Shown here: positions 28,032 through 37,659 of the stretch, one piece after another
Numbering within the stretch: position 1 is the first letter of the stretch
Layout of the letters: every line of letters starts with the position of its first letter
Assembly: GCF_029277445.1 (NCBI RefSeq)
Contig: NZ_CP119567.1
Coordinates: 62,001-126,000, forward strand
DNA length: 64,000 nt
From: Pararhizobium qamdonense
GTDB lineage: Bacteria; Pseudomonadota; Alphaproteobacteria; Rhizobiales; Rhizobiaceae
Direction: 5' to 3'
Position numbers and translations under genes: made by a program
The notes under the pieces: model-generated
What the model saw: the letters and a program-made list of their open reading frames with translations, nothing else
Told to the model about the DNA's origin: nothing
Database searches by the model: none

Positions 28032-28764
28032 CGAGCCCCGTCAGATGAACATCGAGGAAACCATCGTTTCCGGAATTCTCTCTGCGCGCATACGTCCGGG
28101 CACGCGTCTGAGCGAGAACCAGTTGGCCGGCCTGTTCGGTGTTTCGCGCACGTTGGTGCGCGAAGCGATGATGCGGCTTGAGACGCGCGGCATCGTGCAT
28201 GTCAGCCCGAAGCGCGGGTGGTTTGTCGTTGAGCCATCTGCGGAAGACGCGATGATGGTCTATGAGGCGCGGCGCATCATTGAATCCGGATTGCTGCGCG
28301 GCATGCGGCCGCTGACCGAAACCGGGCGCAACATTCTGGTTGCACATCTGCAGGAAGAAAAGGCTGCAATGGCTGCGGGCAACCGCCAGCGCCTGACCTG
28401 TCTCATGGGCGACTTTCACATCCGCATCGCCGAGCTTTGCGGCAACACCGTGCTCATCGAGATACTGCGCGATCTGACGGCGCGAACCATTCTCATTTCG
28501 ATGCTCTACCAATCGGATTTTCATGCGGCACAGTCCCATCACGGCCATTGCCGCATCTTCGATGCGATGGCCGCAGGCGATTTTGTGAAAGCTGCGGAAT
28601 TGTCGGTCGAGCATCTCGACGATGTTGAAACAGGGCTGGACCTGACGATGCGTCCCGACGCGCTTTCCGAGCTGCGCCTGTCCCTGGACCTTCCCCCCAA
28701 GACTGCACCATTGGCATTGCATTTGCCTTTGGTGAAACGATCCACAACCTCAAAGGAGTTTTGA
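28015..28764 (+). CDS. GntR-family (FCD) regulator
   Basis: Up to 249 residues. The GntR winged helix is in LSENQLAGLFGVSRTLVREAMMRLETRGIV, and the all-helical FCD domain carries His residues typical of its metal or ligand pocket (FHIRIAELCGN, HHGHCRIF). The start is ATG 28015 or ATG 28045; the shorter form removes a non-conserved 10-residue leader. Ends 4 bp before the amino-acid transporter binding protein, so it is part of that operon and its likely regulator. Confidence 0.85.
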   Translation: MQDLHTEPRQMNIEETIVSGILSARIRPGTRLSENQLAGLFGVSRTLVREAMMRLETRGIVHVSPKRGWFVVEPSAEDAMMVYEARRIIESGLLRGMRPLTETGRNILVAHLQEEKAAMAAGNRQRLTCLMGDFHIRIAELCGNTVLIEILRDLTARTILISMLYQSDFHAAQSHHGHCRIFDAMAAGDFVKAAELSVEHLDDVETGLDLTMRPDALSELRLSLDLPPKTAPLALHLPLVKRSTTSKEF

Positions 28765-28768
28765 ACAC

Positions 28769-29554
28769 ATGCTTACAAGACGCGTATTTTTTGCCATTGC
28801 GACACTCGCAGCCACTGTCGGCTTCGCATCGGTTTCGCATGCCGATGCGCTCGCCGATATTGCCGCCCGTGGGACGCTCCGCGTCGCTGTCCCCCAGGAT
28901 TTTCCGCCCTTTGGCAGCGTCGGCACCGATATGTCGCCGCAAGGATACGATATCGATGTGGCAAACCTGATCGCCGAAAAGCTCGGCGTGAAAACCGAGC
29001 TTGTCCCCGTCACCAGCGCCAACCGCATTCCTTATCTGCAAACCAACAAGGTCGATCTGGTAATCTCCAGCCTTGGCAAGAATGCCGAGCGTCAAGCTGT
29101 GATCGACTTTACAACCGCCTATGCCCCGTTCTTCAACGGCGTCTTTGCCCCGGCAGACGTCGCCGTGACGAAGGTGGAGGATCTCGCGGGCAAGACGGTC
29201 GGCGTGACACGGGGTGCCGTCGAAGATCTTGAACTGACAAAGATCGCGCCTGTAGGCACCGACATCAAGCGTTACGAAGACAATAACGGCACGATCTCCG
29301 CCTTCCTGTCCGGACAGGTCAATACGATCGCGACCGGCAATGTCGTGGCGGCCGCCATTATTGCACGCAATCCGCCCAAGCGCCCGGAAATGAAATTCCT
29401 GATCAAGAATTCGCCTTGCTATATCGGCCTCAACAAGGGGGAAGCGGCGCTCTTGGAAAAGGTCAATGCGATCATCGCCGCCGCCAAGGCTGACGGTTCG
29501 CTGGATGCCATCTCGCAAAAATGGCTGCAAACCGGCCTTCCCGCCGACCTCTGA
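28769..29554 (+). CDS. Polar amino-acid ABC transporter binding protein
   Basis: 261 residues with a Sec signal peptide (TRRVFFAIATLAATVGF, cleavage near SHA-DA), then the family-3 solute-binding fold: GTLRVAVPQDFPPFG, SPQGYDIDVANLIAEKLG and DLVISSLGKNAERQAVIDF. It delivers a polar amino acid or opine-like compound to the permeases downstream. AAGGAG precedes the ATG. Substrate cannot be assigned. Confidence 0.9.
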   Translation: MLTRRVFFAIATLAATVGFASVSHADALADIAARGTLRVAVPQDFPPFGSVGTDMSPQGYDIDVANLIAEKLGVKTELVPVTSANRIPYLQTNKVDLVISSLGKNAERQAVIDFTTAYAPFFNGVFAPADVAVTKVEDLAGKTVGVTRGAVEDLELTKIAPVGTDIKRYEDNNGTISAFLSGQVNTIATGNVVAAAIIARNPPKRPEMKFLIKNSPCYIGLNKGEAALLEKVNAIIAAAKADGSLDAISQKWLQTGLPADL

Positions 29555-29572
29555 TCCCATTCAGTCCCGTTT

Positions 29573-29601
29573 GTCACCCCGCCAACCGCCGGCGGGGTGA
29601 C
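29573..29601 (+). other. Intercistronic stem-loop after the binding-protein gene
   Basis: GTCACCCCGCC and its exact complement around a 7-base loop. Hairpins in this position commonly protect binding-protein mRNA and lower permease expression, as after malE. No T tract. Confidence 0.65.
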
Positions 29602-29633
29602 AGTCCCGCCGTCGATAAAGAGAGGGCAACGAT

Positions 29634-30305
29634 TTGAGTTACGATTTCAAATTTGACTGGCTGCTTCAGTATTATCCGCAAATAATCAAGGGCATCCTGA
29701 TCACCCTTGAACTGATCGCTGTCGGTGCAGTCCTTGGTATTGTACTCGGCATTGCCTGCGCCTGGACGCGTGCGCTCGGACCGGCCTGGCTGAAACCCGT
29801 CGTGACCGCTTATGTGGAGATGATCCGCAACACGCCGTTCCTCATCCAGCTGTTCTTCATCTTTTTCGGCCTGCCATCGCTTGGGCTGCAATTGAGCGAA
29901 TTGCAGGCAGCCAATATCGCCATGGTCGTCAATCTCGGCGCCTATAGCTGCGAGATCATCCGGGCCGGCATTCAGGCGACGCCGAAAGGCCAGTTCGAGG
30001 CCGGCGCCAGCCTTGCCATGACCCCGTTCGAGACTTTCCGTCATGTCGTGCTTGTACCTTCGCTGCAGAGAATCTGGCCGGCACTGTCCTCGCAGGTGGT
30101 CATCGTCATGCTCGGCTCGGCCGTTGTCTCGCAGATCGCTGCGGAAGACCTGACCTTCGCCGCCAACTTCATCCAGTCCCGCACTTTTCGCGCGTTTGAG
30201 GCCTACATGGTCTCGACCGCCATTTATCTCGCCCTTGCCATCCTGCTGCGGCAGGTGCTTGCCCTCATCGGAGGCATGATCTTTCCCCGGAGGCTGGCGC
30301 GATGA
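29634..30305 (+). CDS. Polar amino-acid ABC transporter permease
   Basis: 223 residues, HisMQ type. N-terminal YPQIIKGILITLELI opening and the EAA loop FEAGASLAMTPFETFRHVVL are visible, with about five membrane segments. It starts with TTG, preceded by AGAGGG 7 bp upstream; no better start fits. Overlaps the second permease by ATGA. Confidence 0.88.
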   Translation: MSYDFKFDWLLQYYPQIIKGILITLELIAVGAVLGIVLGIACAWTRALGPAWLKPVVTAYVEMIRNTPFLIQLFFIFFGLPSLGLQLSELQAANIAMVVNLGAYSCEIIRAGIQATPKGQFEAGASLAMTPFETFRHVVLVPSLQRIWPALSSQVVIVMLGSAVVSQIAAEDLTFAANFIQSRTFRAFEAYMVSTAIYLALAILLRQVLALIGGMIFPRRLAR

Positions 30306-30961
30306 TCGAATTCACCACATGGGACATTCTGCGCAATCTTCTGCTCGCCACGCGCTGGACCATCGTGCTGTCCCTCGTTTCCTTCGTGGGTGGCGGCGCG
30401 GTCGGCCTCCTGATCCTCTTCATGCGCATCAGCCACCGCCGCTGGCTGCGAGCCGCCGGCAGATATTATATCGAGCTGTTTCAAGGCACACCGCTGTTGA
30501 TGCAGCTCTTCATCGCGTTCTTCGGCCTTGGGCTTTTTGGCATTGACGTGCCCGCCTGGCTCGCCGCCGGCCTGGCGCTCATCCTGTGGACGGCGTCTTT
30601 CCTTGCGGAAATCTGGCGCGGCTGCGTCGAGGCGATTGCCAAAGGCCAATGGGAAGCGTCCTCCAGTCTCGGCATGGGGCGGCTCCAGCAGATGCGCTAC
30701 ATTATTTTGCCGCAGGCCATGCGGATCGCCGTGCCACCGACGGTCGGCTTTTCGGTGCAGGTGGTCAAGGGCACGTCGCTGACCTCCATCATCGGCTTCG
30801 TCGAACTGTCAAAGGCCGGCACGGTGGTCACCAATGCCACGTTCCAGCCCTTCATCGTCTACGGCCTCGTCGCCCTCATTTATTTCTGCCTGTGCTGGCC
30901 TCTGTCCAAGAGCAGCCAGATCCTGGAAAGGAAGCTCAATGTCGCTCATCGAAATCACTGA
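30302..30961 (+). CDS. Polar amino-acid ABC transporter permease
   Basis: 219 residues, HisMQ type, with EAA loop WEASSSLGMGRLQQMRYIILPQAM and FQGTPLLMQLF, a conserved element of the family. Forms a heterodimer with the preceding permease. Its 3' end overlaps the ATPase start by 23 bp. Confidence 0.88.
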   Translation: MIEFTTWDILRNLLLATRWTIVLSLVSFVGGGAVGLLILFMRISHRRWLRAAGRYYIELFQGTPLLMQLFIAFFGLGLFGIDVPAWLAAGLALILWTASFLAEIWRGCVEAIAKGQWEASSSLGMGRLQQMRYIILPQAMRIAVPPTVGFSVQVVKGTSLTSIIGFVELSKAGTVVTNATFQPFIVYGLVALIYFCLCWPLSKSSQILERKLNVAHRNH

Positions 30962-31664
30962 AGTCCGCAAGAGCTTTGGTTCCAACGAGGTCCTGAAAGG
31001 CATCAATCTGGATGTGGAACCGGGCGAGGTCATCGCTATCATCGGCAAGAGCGGATCGGGAAAATCCACCCTGCTTCGCTGCATCAACGGGCTGGAAACC
31101 ATTTCCGGCGGCTCCATCTCCGTCGCTGGCGCGCAACTCCTTAATGATGAGGTTCATTTGAAGGCGCTGCGATTGAAGGTGGGCATGATCTTCCAGCAGT
31201 TCAATCTTTTCCCGCACCTGACGGCCGGCGGCAATGTCATGATCTCGCAAAAAGTCGTCCGCAAGACGCCGGATGCGCAAGCCGAAGTGGTGGCGCGCAA
31301 GATGCTTGACCGCGTTGGCCTGGGCCACAAGTTCGATGCCTATCCGGATGAGCTTTCGGGTGGCCAGCAGCAGCGCGTGGCGATCGCCCGGGCGCTTGCC
31401 ATGCAGCCGATTGCGCTTTTATGCGACGAGATCACGTCGGCGCTCGACCCGGAACTTGTTGCTGAAGTTCTCGCCGTCGTGCGGGAACTCGCCTCGGAAG
31501 GCATGACGCTTTTGATGGTGACGCACGAGATGAAGTTTGCCCGCGATGTCTGCTCGCGCGTCGTGTTCATGCATCAGGGCAGGGTGCATGAGATCGGGCC
31601 GCCGGAAGAGGTTTTTGCCAATCCGAAAACCCCGGAATTGACCCAGTTTCTCGGCATGCTTTAA
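30939..31664 (+). CDS. Polar amino-acid ABC transporter ATPase
   Basis: 241 residues, GlnQ/HisP type. Walker [10 protein letters not shown], signature [14 protein letters not shown], Walker [13 protein letters not shown]-loop MVTHEMKFA. The ATG at 30939 follows GGAAAGGAAG; the upstream open frame is a shadow of the permease. It ends only 9 bp from the stop of the convergent siderophore operon. Confidence 0.9.
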   Translation: MSLIEITEVRKSFGSNEVLKGINLDVEPGEVIAIIGKSGSGKSTLLRCINGLETISGGSISVAGAQLLNDEVHLKALRLKVGMIFQQFNLFPHLTAGGNVMISQKVVRKTPDAQAEVVARKMLDRVGLGHKFDAYPDELSGGQQQRVAIARALAMQPIALLCDEITSALDPELVAEVLAVVRELASEGMTLLMVTHEMKFARDVCSRVVFMHQGRVHEIGPPEEVFANPKTPELTQFLGML

Positions 31665-31673
31665 GCGCAGCGG

Positions 31674-32432
31674 CTACAGATAGTAGTTTGCGATCCTGCG
31701 GCCATCGACGACGCTGACCCTGAAGGCCGTGCCGTACAGATCCTCCAGCAGCGGCGCAGAGATAATGTGCTCCGGCGTGCCCTGCTGGAAGATGCGGCCA
31801 TTGCGCATCGCCACGATCCTGTCGGCATGGCAGGAGGCGAAATTGATGTCGTGAAGGACGACGACGACGGTCTTGTTCAATTCGCCGGCGGCGCGGCGGA
31901 TCATCCGCATCATCGAGACGGCATGGCGGATATCGAGATTGTTGAGTGGCTCGTCCAAGAGCACGTAATCTGTATCCTGGCACAGCACCATGGCGACGAA
32001 GGCGCGCTGGCGCTGGCCGCCGGAAAGCTCGTCGAGGAAGCGGTCGCGCAACGCAGTCAGGTCCATGTAATCGAGCGCCTGTTCGATATGCCTGGCGTCC
32101 TCGCCCGTCAGACGGCCGCGCGAATGCGGGTAGCGGCCAAAAGCGACGAGGTCGCCGACCGTCAGACGCGCCGTCATGGTGTTATCCTGGCGCAGGATCG
32201 ACAGGCGTTTTGCCAGCACGTCCCCCGGTGTTTTCGTAACATCCAGCCCATCGATCGTGACCGTGCCGGCATCCAGGCCAATCAGACGGCTGATCATCGA
32301 CAGCAGCGTCGATTTGCCCGCGCCGTTCGGGCCGATGATGGCGGTGACGCCGCCAGCGGGAAGCTCCAGATCGACGCCATCGACGACGACGGTCTCGTCA
32401 TAACGCTTGGTTGCGCCGTGCACACGGATCAT
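31674..32432 (-). CDS. Siderophore ABC transporter ATPase
   Basis: 252 residues, iron-chelate type (YclP/CeuD/FepC-like). Walker A GPNGAGKST, signature [13 protein letters not shown], Walker B YVLLDEPLNNLD, H-loop VLHDINFA. The start MIRVHGATKRYDE at 32432 overlaps the upstream permease stop by 4 bp; the longer frame is a shadow of the permease. Last gene of a four-gene uptake set plus receptor. Confidence 0.9.
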   Translation of the reverse strand: MIRVHGATKRYDETVVVDGVDLELPAGGVTAIIGPNGAGKSTLLSMISRLIGLDAGTVTIDGLDVTKTPGDVLAKRLSILRQDNTMTARLTVGDLVAFGRYPHSRGRLTGEDARHIEQALDYMDLTALRDRFLDELSGGQRQRAFVAMVLCQDTDYVLLDEPLNNLDIRHAVSMMRMIRRAAGELNKTVVVVLHDINFASCHADRIVAMRNGRIFQQGTPEHIISAPLLEDLYGTAFRVSVVDGRRIANYYL

Positions 32433-33400
32433 CGGGTTTTTCCCCTTACGAGCAGGATCAGGAAGACAAGACCGCCAGCAAATTCGATAACGATGCCAAC
32501 GGCCGTATCGAATGCGAAGAGCCGTTCCAGGACGAGTTGGCCGCCGACAAGACTGATGATGGCGGCAAGGATCGCTGCCGGCAGCGTGAAACGGTGCAGG
32601 CTGAGCGGCATCATCTGATGGGCAAGGCTTGCCACCAACAGGCCGAAGAAGGTGACCGGCCCGACGAGCGCCGTCGAGACCGAGACGAATATGGCGATCA
32701 GCACGAGGATCTGTGTCGTCACGCGGCGATGATCGACCCCAAGCGTGATCGCGTTCTCGCGGCCAAGCGACAAGATGTCGTATGTGTGAAACAGCCGCCA
32801 TGCTCCCAGGCTTGCCGCACTGATCAGGACAGCGGATAAGGCGAGAAGGCCGGTATCGAAACTATTGAAGCTGGCAAACAGGCGATCCTGCAATACGATG
32901 AAATCATTGGGATCGATGACGCGCTGGAGAAAGCTGGAGATGCTGCGGAACAGGATGCCGAAGATGATGCCAACCAGCATCAGCACATGCAGGCTGCGCA
33001 CCGCGCCGGAGAACAGCCAGCGGTACAACAGGCAGGAGAAGAGCACCATGGCGCCGCATTCGGCAACAAAAAGCAGGCGCGGATCGAGCGCGCTTGTCGC
33101 CTGAGCGCCCAGAAAGAAGACCAGGATCGTCTGGATCAGCGCATAGAGCGCATCGAAGCCCATGATCGAGGGCGTCAGGATCCGATTGTTGGTGATGGTC
33201 TGGAACAGGATGGTCGAGACGGCGATGGCATAGGCGACGAGCAGCATGCCCAAAAGCTTGGCACCGCGAAACGGAAGAATGAACGACCAGCTTCCCTTCG
33301 CATCCAGCGTCATGAAGGCGCAGCAGACGGCCAGCGCCAGAATGCCAAGCACGATCAGGGTGCGCCGGGAGCTGCTAAGGAGAACGGCTCTAGGCTGCAC
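32429..33400 (-). CDS. Siderophore ABC transporter permease
   Basis: 323 residues, FecCD type with about nine membrane segments; LTPSIMGFDALYALIQT and TALVGPVTFFGLLVASLAHQ match the family. The start is GTG 33400, with GGAGG 7 bp upstream, inside the end of the previous permease. Together they form the heterodimeric iron-chelate channel. Confidence 0.88.
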   Translation of the reverse strand: MQPRAVLLSSSRRTLIVLGILALAVCCAFMTLDAKGSWSFILPFRGAKLLGMLLVAYAIAVSTILFQTITNNRILTPSIMGFDALYALIQTILVFFLGAQATSALDPRLLFVAECGAMVLFSCLLYRWLFSGAVRSLHVLMLVGIIFGILFRSISSFLQRVIDPNDFIVLQDRLFASFNSFDTGLLALSAVLISAASLGAWRLFHTYDILSLGRENAITLGVDHRRVTTQILVLIAIFVSVSTALVGPVTFFGLLVASLAHQMMPLSLHRFTLPAAILAAIISLVGGQLVLERLFAFDTAVGIVIEFAGGLVFLILLVRGKTR

Positions 33401-34355
33401 GCGAGCGCCTCCGAAGCACGAGATAAAGGAAGAAGGCGCTTCCGAGCACGCCAAGCACATTGCCGACCGGGATTTCGAAGGGCGCGATGACCAGGCGGCC
33501 GATCATGTCGCAGACCAGCACGAGCCCCGCTCCACAGATCGCGACCCAAGGCAGCGAGCGCCGCAGCCTGTCCCCCATCACCATGGCGACGACATTGGGG
33601 ACAATGAGGCCGAGGAACGGCACCATGCCGACGGTCACCACCACGGCGGCCGTGACCATCGAGACGATGACGAGACCGAATGCGACGACGCGGCCGTAGT
33701 TGACGCCGAGATTGGTGGCGAAAGCCTCGCCCATGCCGATGACGGTGAAACGGTCGGCTGCGGCATAGGCCAGCGCCGTCAATCCCAATGTGAGCCACAG
33801 AAGCTCGTAGCGCCCGCGCAGAACGGCGGAAAAGTCACCGGTTGTCCAGGCTCCCAGCGACTGCATCATATCGTAGCGATAGGCAAAGAAAGTCGTGATG
33901 GCATTGATGATGCCGCCGAGCATGATGCCGACAAGCGGTACCATCAGCGGTGTGCGCAGTGGAATGCGGCTGAGGATCAAAAGAAACAGGCTGGTACCGG
34001 CCAGTGCGAAAAGTGTCGCAACCAGCATCTTCAGGGAGACCGGCAATTCCGGCGCCAAAAGCAGCACGAAGAGGATGCCGAGACCGGCAGATTCCACCGT
34101 GCCGGCGGTCGAGGGTTCGACGAAGCGGTTGCGCGCCAGCATCTGCATGATCGTGCCGCACACGGCCATGCCGGCCCCGGCAAAGATCAGCGCCAGCGTG
34201 CGCGGGATACGGACCTCGACAAGCACCAGCCGCGCGGTCGCATTCTCTCCGGACAGGAGGCCGGACAGCGAAATGTCGCTGACGCCGATGAGGACGCTCG
34301 CGACCGACAGCAGCAACAGGGCTGTAAGGGCTAAGAAATATTTCAAAACGCGCAT
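33390..34355 (-). CDS. Siderophore ABC transporter permease
   Basis: 321 residues, FecCD type. RIPRTLALIFAGAGMAVCGTIMQML and NRFVEPSTAGTVESAGLG are strong family signatures. The likely start is MRVLKYFLALTALLLL at 34355; the upstream frame runs back into the binding-protein gene and is not supported. Confidence 0.88.
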   Translation of the reverse strand: MRVLKYFLALTALLLLSVASVLIGVSDISLSGLLSGENATARLVLVEVRIPRTLALIFAGAGMAVCGTIMQMLARNRFVEPSTAGTVESAGLGILFVLLLAPELPVSLKMLVATLFALAGTSLFLLILSRIPLRTPLMVPLVGIMLGGIINAITTFFAYRYDMMQSLGAWTTGDFSAVLRGRYELLWLTLGLTALAYAAADRFTVIGMGEAFATNLGVNYGRVVAFGLVIVSMVTAAVVVTVGMVPFLGLIVPNVVAMVMGDRLRRSLPWVAICGAGLVLVCDMIGRLVIAPFEIPVGNVLGVLGSAFFLYLVLRRRSRAA

Positions 34356-34402
34356 GCACCAGTGATGTCGATGGGAGGCCGTAGCCGGCCCCCCATCAGT
34401 TT

Positions 34403-35326
34403 TCAATCCTTGCTGAACGCTGTTGTCAACTGATCGACCGTGCGCTGCATGGCGGAGATGCCGCTGCCGACCAGATACCAGGCGCCGGAATCGACATAGA
34501 CGAGATGACCCGCCTGCCATGCCTTGGTCTTGCGCACGATCTCGTTGTCGAGAAACTGCGCGGCGGCCACGCCTTCGTTGCCGATTGCGGCGTCGCGATC
34601 GAGGACGATGAGCCAGTCCGGATTGGTCTCCAGGATATATTCGAACGAAACCGCCTGGCCGTGGCCGCCGGCCTGCGGGGTTTCCGCAGCCGGCGCGATG
34701 CCATAGACGCTGTGGATCATGCCGAAACGGGAGCCCGGACCAAAAGCGCTGATCTTTCCACCGGCCGTCAGGATGAACAGGCCCGTGCCCTTGCCGTTTG
34801 CGAGCGTCTTGAGACCTTCAACCGAACTATCAAGCTTGGCAATGAGAGCGTCAGCCTGCGGTTTCTTGTCGAACAGGCCACCAAGTGTCTCCACATTGGC
34901 CTTTGCTTCGGGGAAGAAGTTTTTCGCGTCCACGGAAAGGTCGATGGTCGGTGCGATCTTTGCGAGCTCCGCATATTTGCCGGACGAGCGGCCTGCCACA
35001 ATGATGAGGTCCGGTTCGGCAGCATTGACCGCCTCATAATCCGGTTCGAACAGCGTGCCGGCTTTCAGGTATTTGTCGTCATTAAAGCCCTTCAGATAGT
35101 CCGGCTTGGGGCCGCTGGGCACGCCGGCGACTTCGACGCCGAGCGCTGTGAGCGTGTCGAGCGAGGCTAGATCGAAAACGAGAATTTTCTCCGGCTTGGC
35201 GGGCAATGCCGTTTCGCCCTGCTTGTGCTTGATGACGATATCGGCCGCGACAGACGCGCTGCCGAAGGCGGCGGCCGCTGTGAAGGCAAGTGCTGCAAGC
35301 AGCGATGCGGGCTTGAAGAAACTCAT
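34403..35326 (-). CDS. Siderophore ABC transporter binding protein
   Basis: 307 residues with a Sec signal peptide (FFKPASLLAALAFTAAAAFG, cleavage near SVAA). The fold is the helical-backbone BtuF/FhuD class; it resembles YclQ/CeuE proteins for catecholate or petrobactin-type chelates (KPEKILVFDLASLDTLTALG). AGGGAG precedes the ATG at 35326. No lipobox is seen, so it is periplasmic and soluble. Confidence 0.87.
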   Translation of the reverse strand: MSFFKPASLLAALAFTAAAAFGSASVAADIVIKHKQGETALPAKPEKILVFDLASLDTLTALGVEVAGVPSGPKPDYLKGFNDDKYLKAGTLFEPDYEAVNAAEPDLIIVAGRSSGKYAELAKIAPTIDLSVDAKNFFPEAKANVETLGGLFDKKPQADALIAKLDSSVEGLKTLANGKGTGLFILTAGGKISAFGPGSRFGMIHSVYGIAPAAETPQAGGHGQAVSFEYILETNPDWLIVLDRDAAIGNEGVAAAQFLDNEIVRKTKAWQAGHLVYVDSGAWYLVGSGISAMQRTVDQLTTAFSKD

Positions 35327-35399
35327 GCGATAACTCCCTTGGCCTCGTCGAGACCGCCATTCCATGAAGAGAAGCGCGGGGAAACCCCGCGCTTGATGT

Positions 35400-37508
35400 T
35401 TAGAACTGCGTTTTCATGCTGATCCAGAGCCGGCGGCCCTCCATCACCGTATTGAAATCCGTCGCTTCCACCTTCTTGTCCAAGATGTTGTAGACGGCCG
35501 CATTCAGCGTCACCGTATCGTTGACTGCATATTGCAGGCCGAAATCGAGCGTCGCATAGGGATCGTATTTGCGGCCCGGCTGACCGTTGATGGTCACAGC
35601 CTTGCCGTTGGTGCCGATGCGGGCACCCGCTGCAATCTCCGAACCGTGATAATTGGCGCTCGTCCAGGTCGTCAAGCCCTCGATGCCGGTCGTCCAGTCG
35701 GCGCGGATATTGGCCGTATGCTCCGGCGTGCGGGCGAGCGGAAAGCCTGAATAGAGGCCAGTCTTCTGCTCCGACTTGGTATAGGTGTAGCTTGCCCGCA
35801 GCGAAAGATCCGGCGTCGCATGCCAGGTGGCAGCCAGTTCGACGCCCTGCATCACGGCGTCATCCATATTGTAGTTGTACCAAAGGCGATAGTTCGGGTC
35901 CTCGTCCCAGCGGGCCGGGGTGCCATCGGGGTTCAGGACCATGGCATTGCCGATCTTGTCCTTGAAGTCGGTATAGAAATAAGTGCCGCTCAAAAGGACG
36001 TCACCATTATCCCAGATGGCGCCGAGTTCGTAGCTGGTGCTGCTCTCGGCCTTGAGGTTCGGATCGCCGATGATGACGCCGCAGGTGCCGGCCGGGCCAT
36101 AGGTGCAGCCGCCGCCGCCGGTGGTCATGGCATAGCCCGGCGCGATCTGGCGGATTTCCGGCGCACGGAAGCCTGTCGATACGCCACCCTTCACCGTCAG
36201 TTCGCTCGTCGCATTCCAAACGCCGTAGAGACGCGGGCTGAAATGGGAGCCGTACTGTTCATGGTGGTCCATGCGCAGGCCGCCGGTCAGCGCAAAGTCA
36301 TCGATCATGCGCCATTCGTCTTCCGCAAAAAGCGCCCATTGCGTTGCGGAAAACGTCTCTGCCTGACCTGAGCGGCGGCCGGGGTTCTGGTCGTTCAGCC
36401 GCGCTTCGAAATACTGGCCACCGGTGACCAGCGTGTGTTCACCCAGCAGATCGAAGGGCGTGGTGAATTTTCCGTCGATGACGGTGTTGCGGATTTCGGG
36501 TCTGCGAGGATCGAGATCGTAGCGGCCGGAGACCGGGTTATAGGTATAGGCGTCGCGCTGGCCCCATTCCTGCTGAATGGAAAAATCGGAGGTGGTCGGC
36601 CCCCAACGGCCGGTATGGGACAGCGACCAGCGGTCGCGTGAATTGACCCGGTAGGCTTCGTTATCTCCAACATCCAGCGTGTTGCCGATCGTTTCGTCGC
36701 GGCGTATGCGCTGGCGTCCGCCTTCCAGAGCGATGTCGTGATCTTCGTTCGGCGTCCAGGTCAGGCGGCCTGAAAGGTCGAAATCCTTGGCGCCGAGAAC
36801 GCCGCCGAGCAGTTCGTCTTCGCCCCGGCGATATCCGCTACCCCAAAGCTGAAGGCCGAGCGTATCCTGAATAAGCGGACCGTTCGCATACCAGGAGACC
36901 TTGCCGCTATCGCCAAAGCGCGAATGTTGCTGGAGCGTGCCTTCCGTGGTGACGGAGCCCGACCAGGCGGTGCCGATCTTGCGGGTGATGATGTTGATGA
37001 CGCCGCCCATGGCATCGGAGCCATAGAGCGAGGACATCGGCCCCCTCACGACCTCGATGCGCTCGATCGCCGAAAGCGGCGGAATGAAGCTCTGCTCATA
37101 ACCGGCGCTGCCGTTCGGGCGCGCATCGCGGGTGCCCTGGCGTTTGCCGTCCACCAGAATCAGCGTGTAGGTGCCCGGCAAGCCACGAATGAAGATGTCT
37201 CTTTCGTTGGCGGTGCCGGTCACCGACACGCCCTGAACCTCGCGCAGCGCGTCGGTCAAATCGCGGAACGAGCCCTTTTCCAGCTCTTCACGCGTGACGA
37301 CGGTAATGCTTGCGGGCGCTTCCTTGACGCTCTGCTCGAAACCGCTGGCGGTGACGACGATCTGCTCCAGAGCGGTGGCTTCTTCCTGAGCCTGCGCGAA
37401 TGCGCAAGCCGGTGCCATCAACGCCGTGGCTGTCATCAGGATGGCGCAATGCTGCCGGGTTCGTCCGCCTTGATACAGATTGCCTTTTGTCGTTGTCACG
37501 TCCGTCAT
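35400..37508 (-). CDS. TonB-dependent siderophore receptor
   Basis: About 702 residues. After a signal peptide ending ACAFAQA comes a TonB-box-like segment (EQIVVTAS), the plug domain (SFRDLTDALREVQGVSV, RGPMSSLYGSDAMGGVINIITRK) and a beta-barrel ending in the terminal Phe of WISMKTQF. It is closest to FepA/CirA-like catecholate receptors. The ATG at 37508 has a GGGGG ribosome binding site 5 bp upstream; ATG 37523 is the alternative. First gene of the iron operon. Confidence 0.9.
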   Translation of the reverse strand: MTDVTTTKGNLYQGGRTRQHCAILMTATALMAPACAFAQAQEEATALEQIVVTASGFEQSVKEAPASITVVTREELEKGSFRDLTDALREVQGVSVTGTANERDIFIRGLPGTYTLILVDGKRQGTRDARPNGSAGYEQSFIPPLSAIERIEVVRGPMSSLYGSDAMGGVINIITRKIGTAWSGSVTTEGTLQQHSRFGDSGKVSWYANGPLIQDTLGLQLWGSGYRRGEDELLGGVLGAKDFDLSGRLTWTPNEDHDIALEGGRQRIRRDETIGNTLDVGDNEAYRVNSRDRWSLSHTGRWGPTTSDFSIQQEWGQRDAYTYNPVSGRYDLDPRRPEIRNTVIDGKFTTPFDLLGEHTLVTGGQYFEARLNDQNPGRRSGQAETFSATQWALFAEDEWRMIDDFALTGGLRMDHHEQYGSHFSPRLYGVWNATSELTVKGGVSTGFRAPEIRQIAPGYAMTTGGGGCTYGPAGTCGVIIGDPNLKAESSTSYELGAIWDNGDVLLSGTYFYTDFKDKIGNAMVLNPDGTPARWDEDPNYRLWYNYNMDDAVMQGVELAATWHATPDLSLRASYTYTKSEQKTGLYSGFPLARTPEHTANIRADWTTGIEGLTTWTSANYHGSEIAAGARIGTNGKAVTINGQPGRKYDPYATLDFGLQYAVNDTVTLNAAVYNILDKKVEATDFNTVMEGRRLWISMKTQF

Positions 37509-37659
37509 GGATGCCCCCTGCATTCACATCTGTGTTATTCCTCGTGGTCTTAACTTGAGGAAACCGTTCCACTTATGTAGTCGGTATACGGGCGGTCAAT
37601 GACGATGATTTCGAACGGTTCTAAATTCGAATTATCGCAACTTGCAGAGGCTGGACGGC

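Noticed and set aside
37524..37659. Iron-responsive operator in the siderophore receptor/LysR gap
   Set aside because: I looked for a TGA-N9-TCA type iron box and a good -35/-10 pair; only weak matches are present, so no site is claimed.
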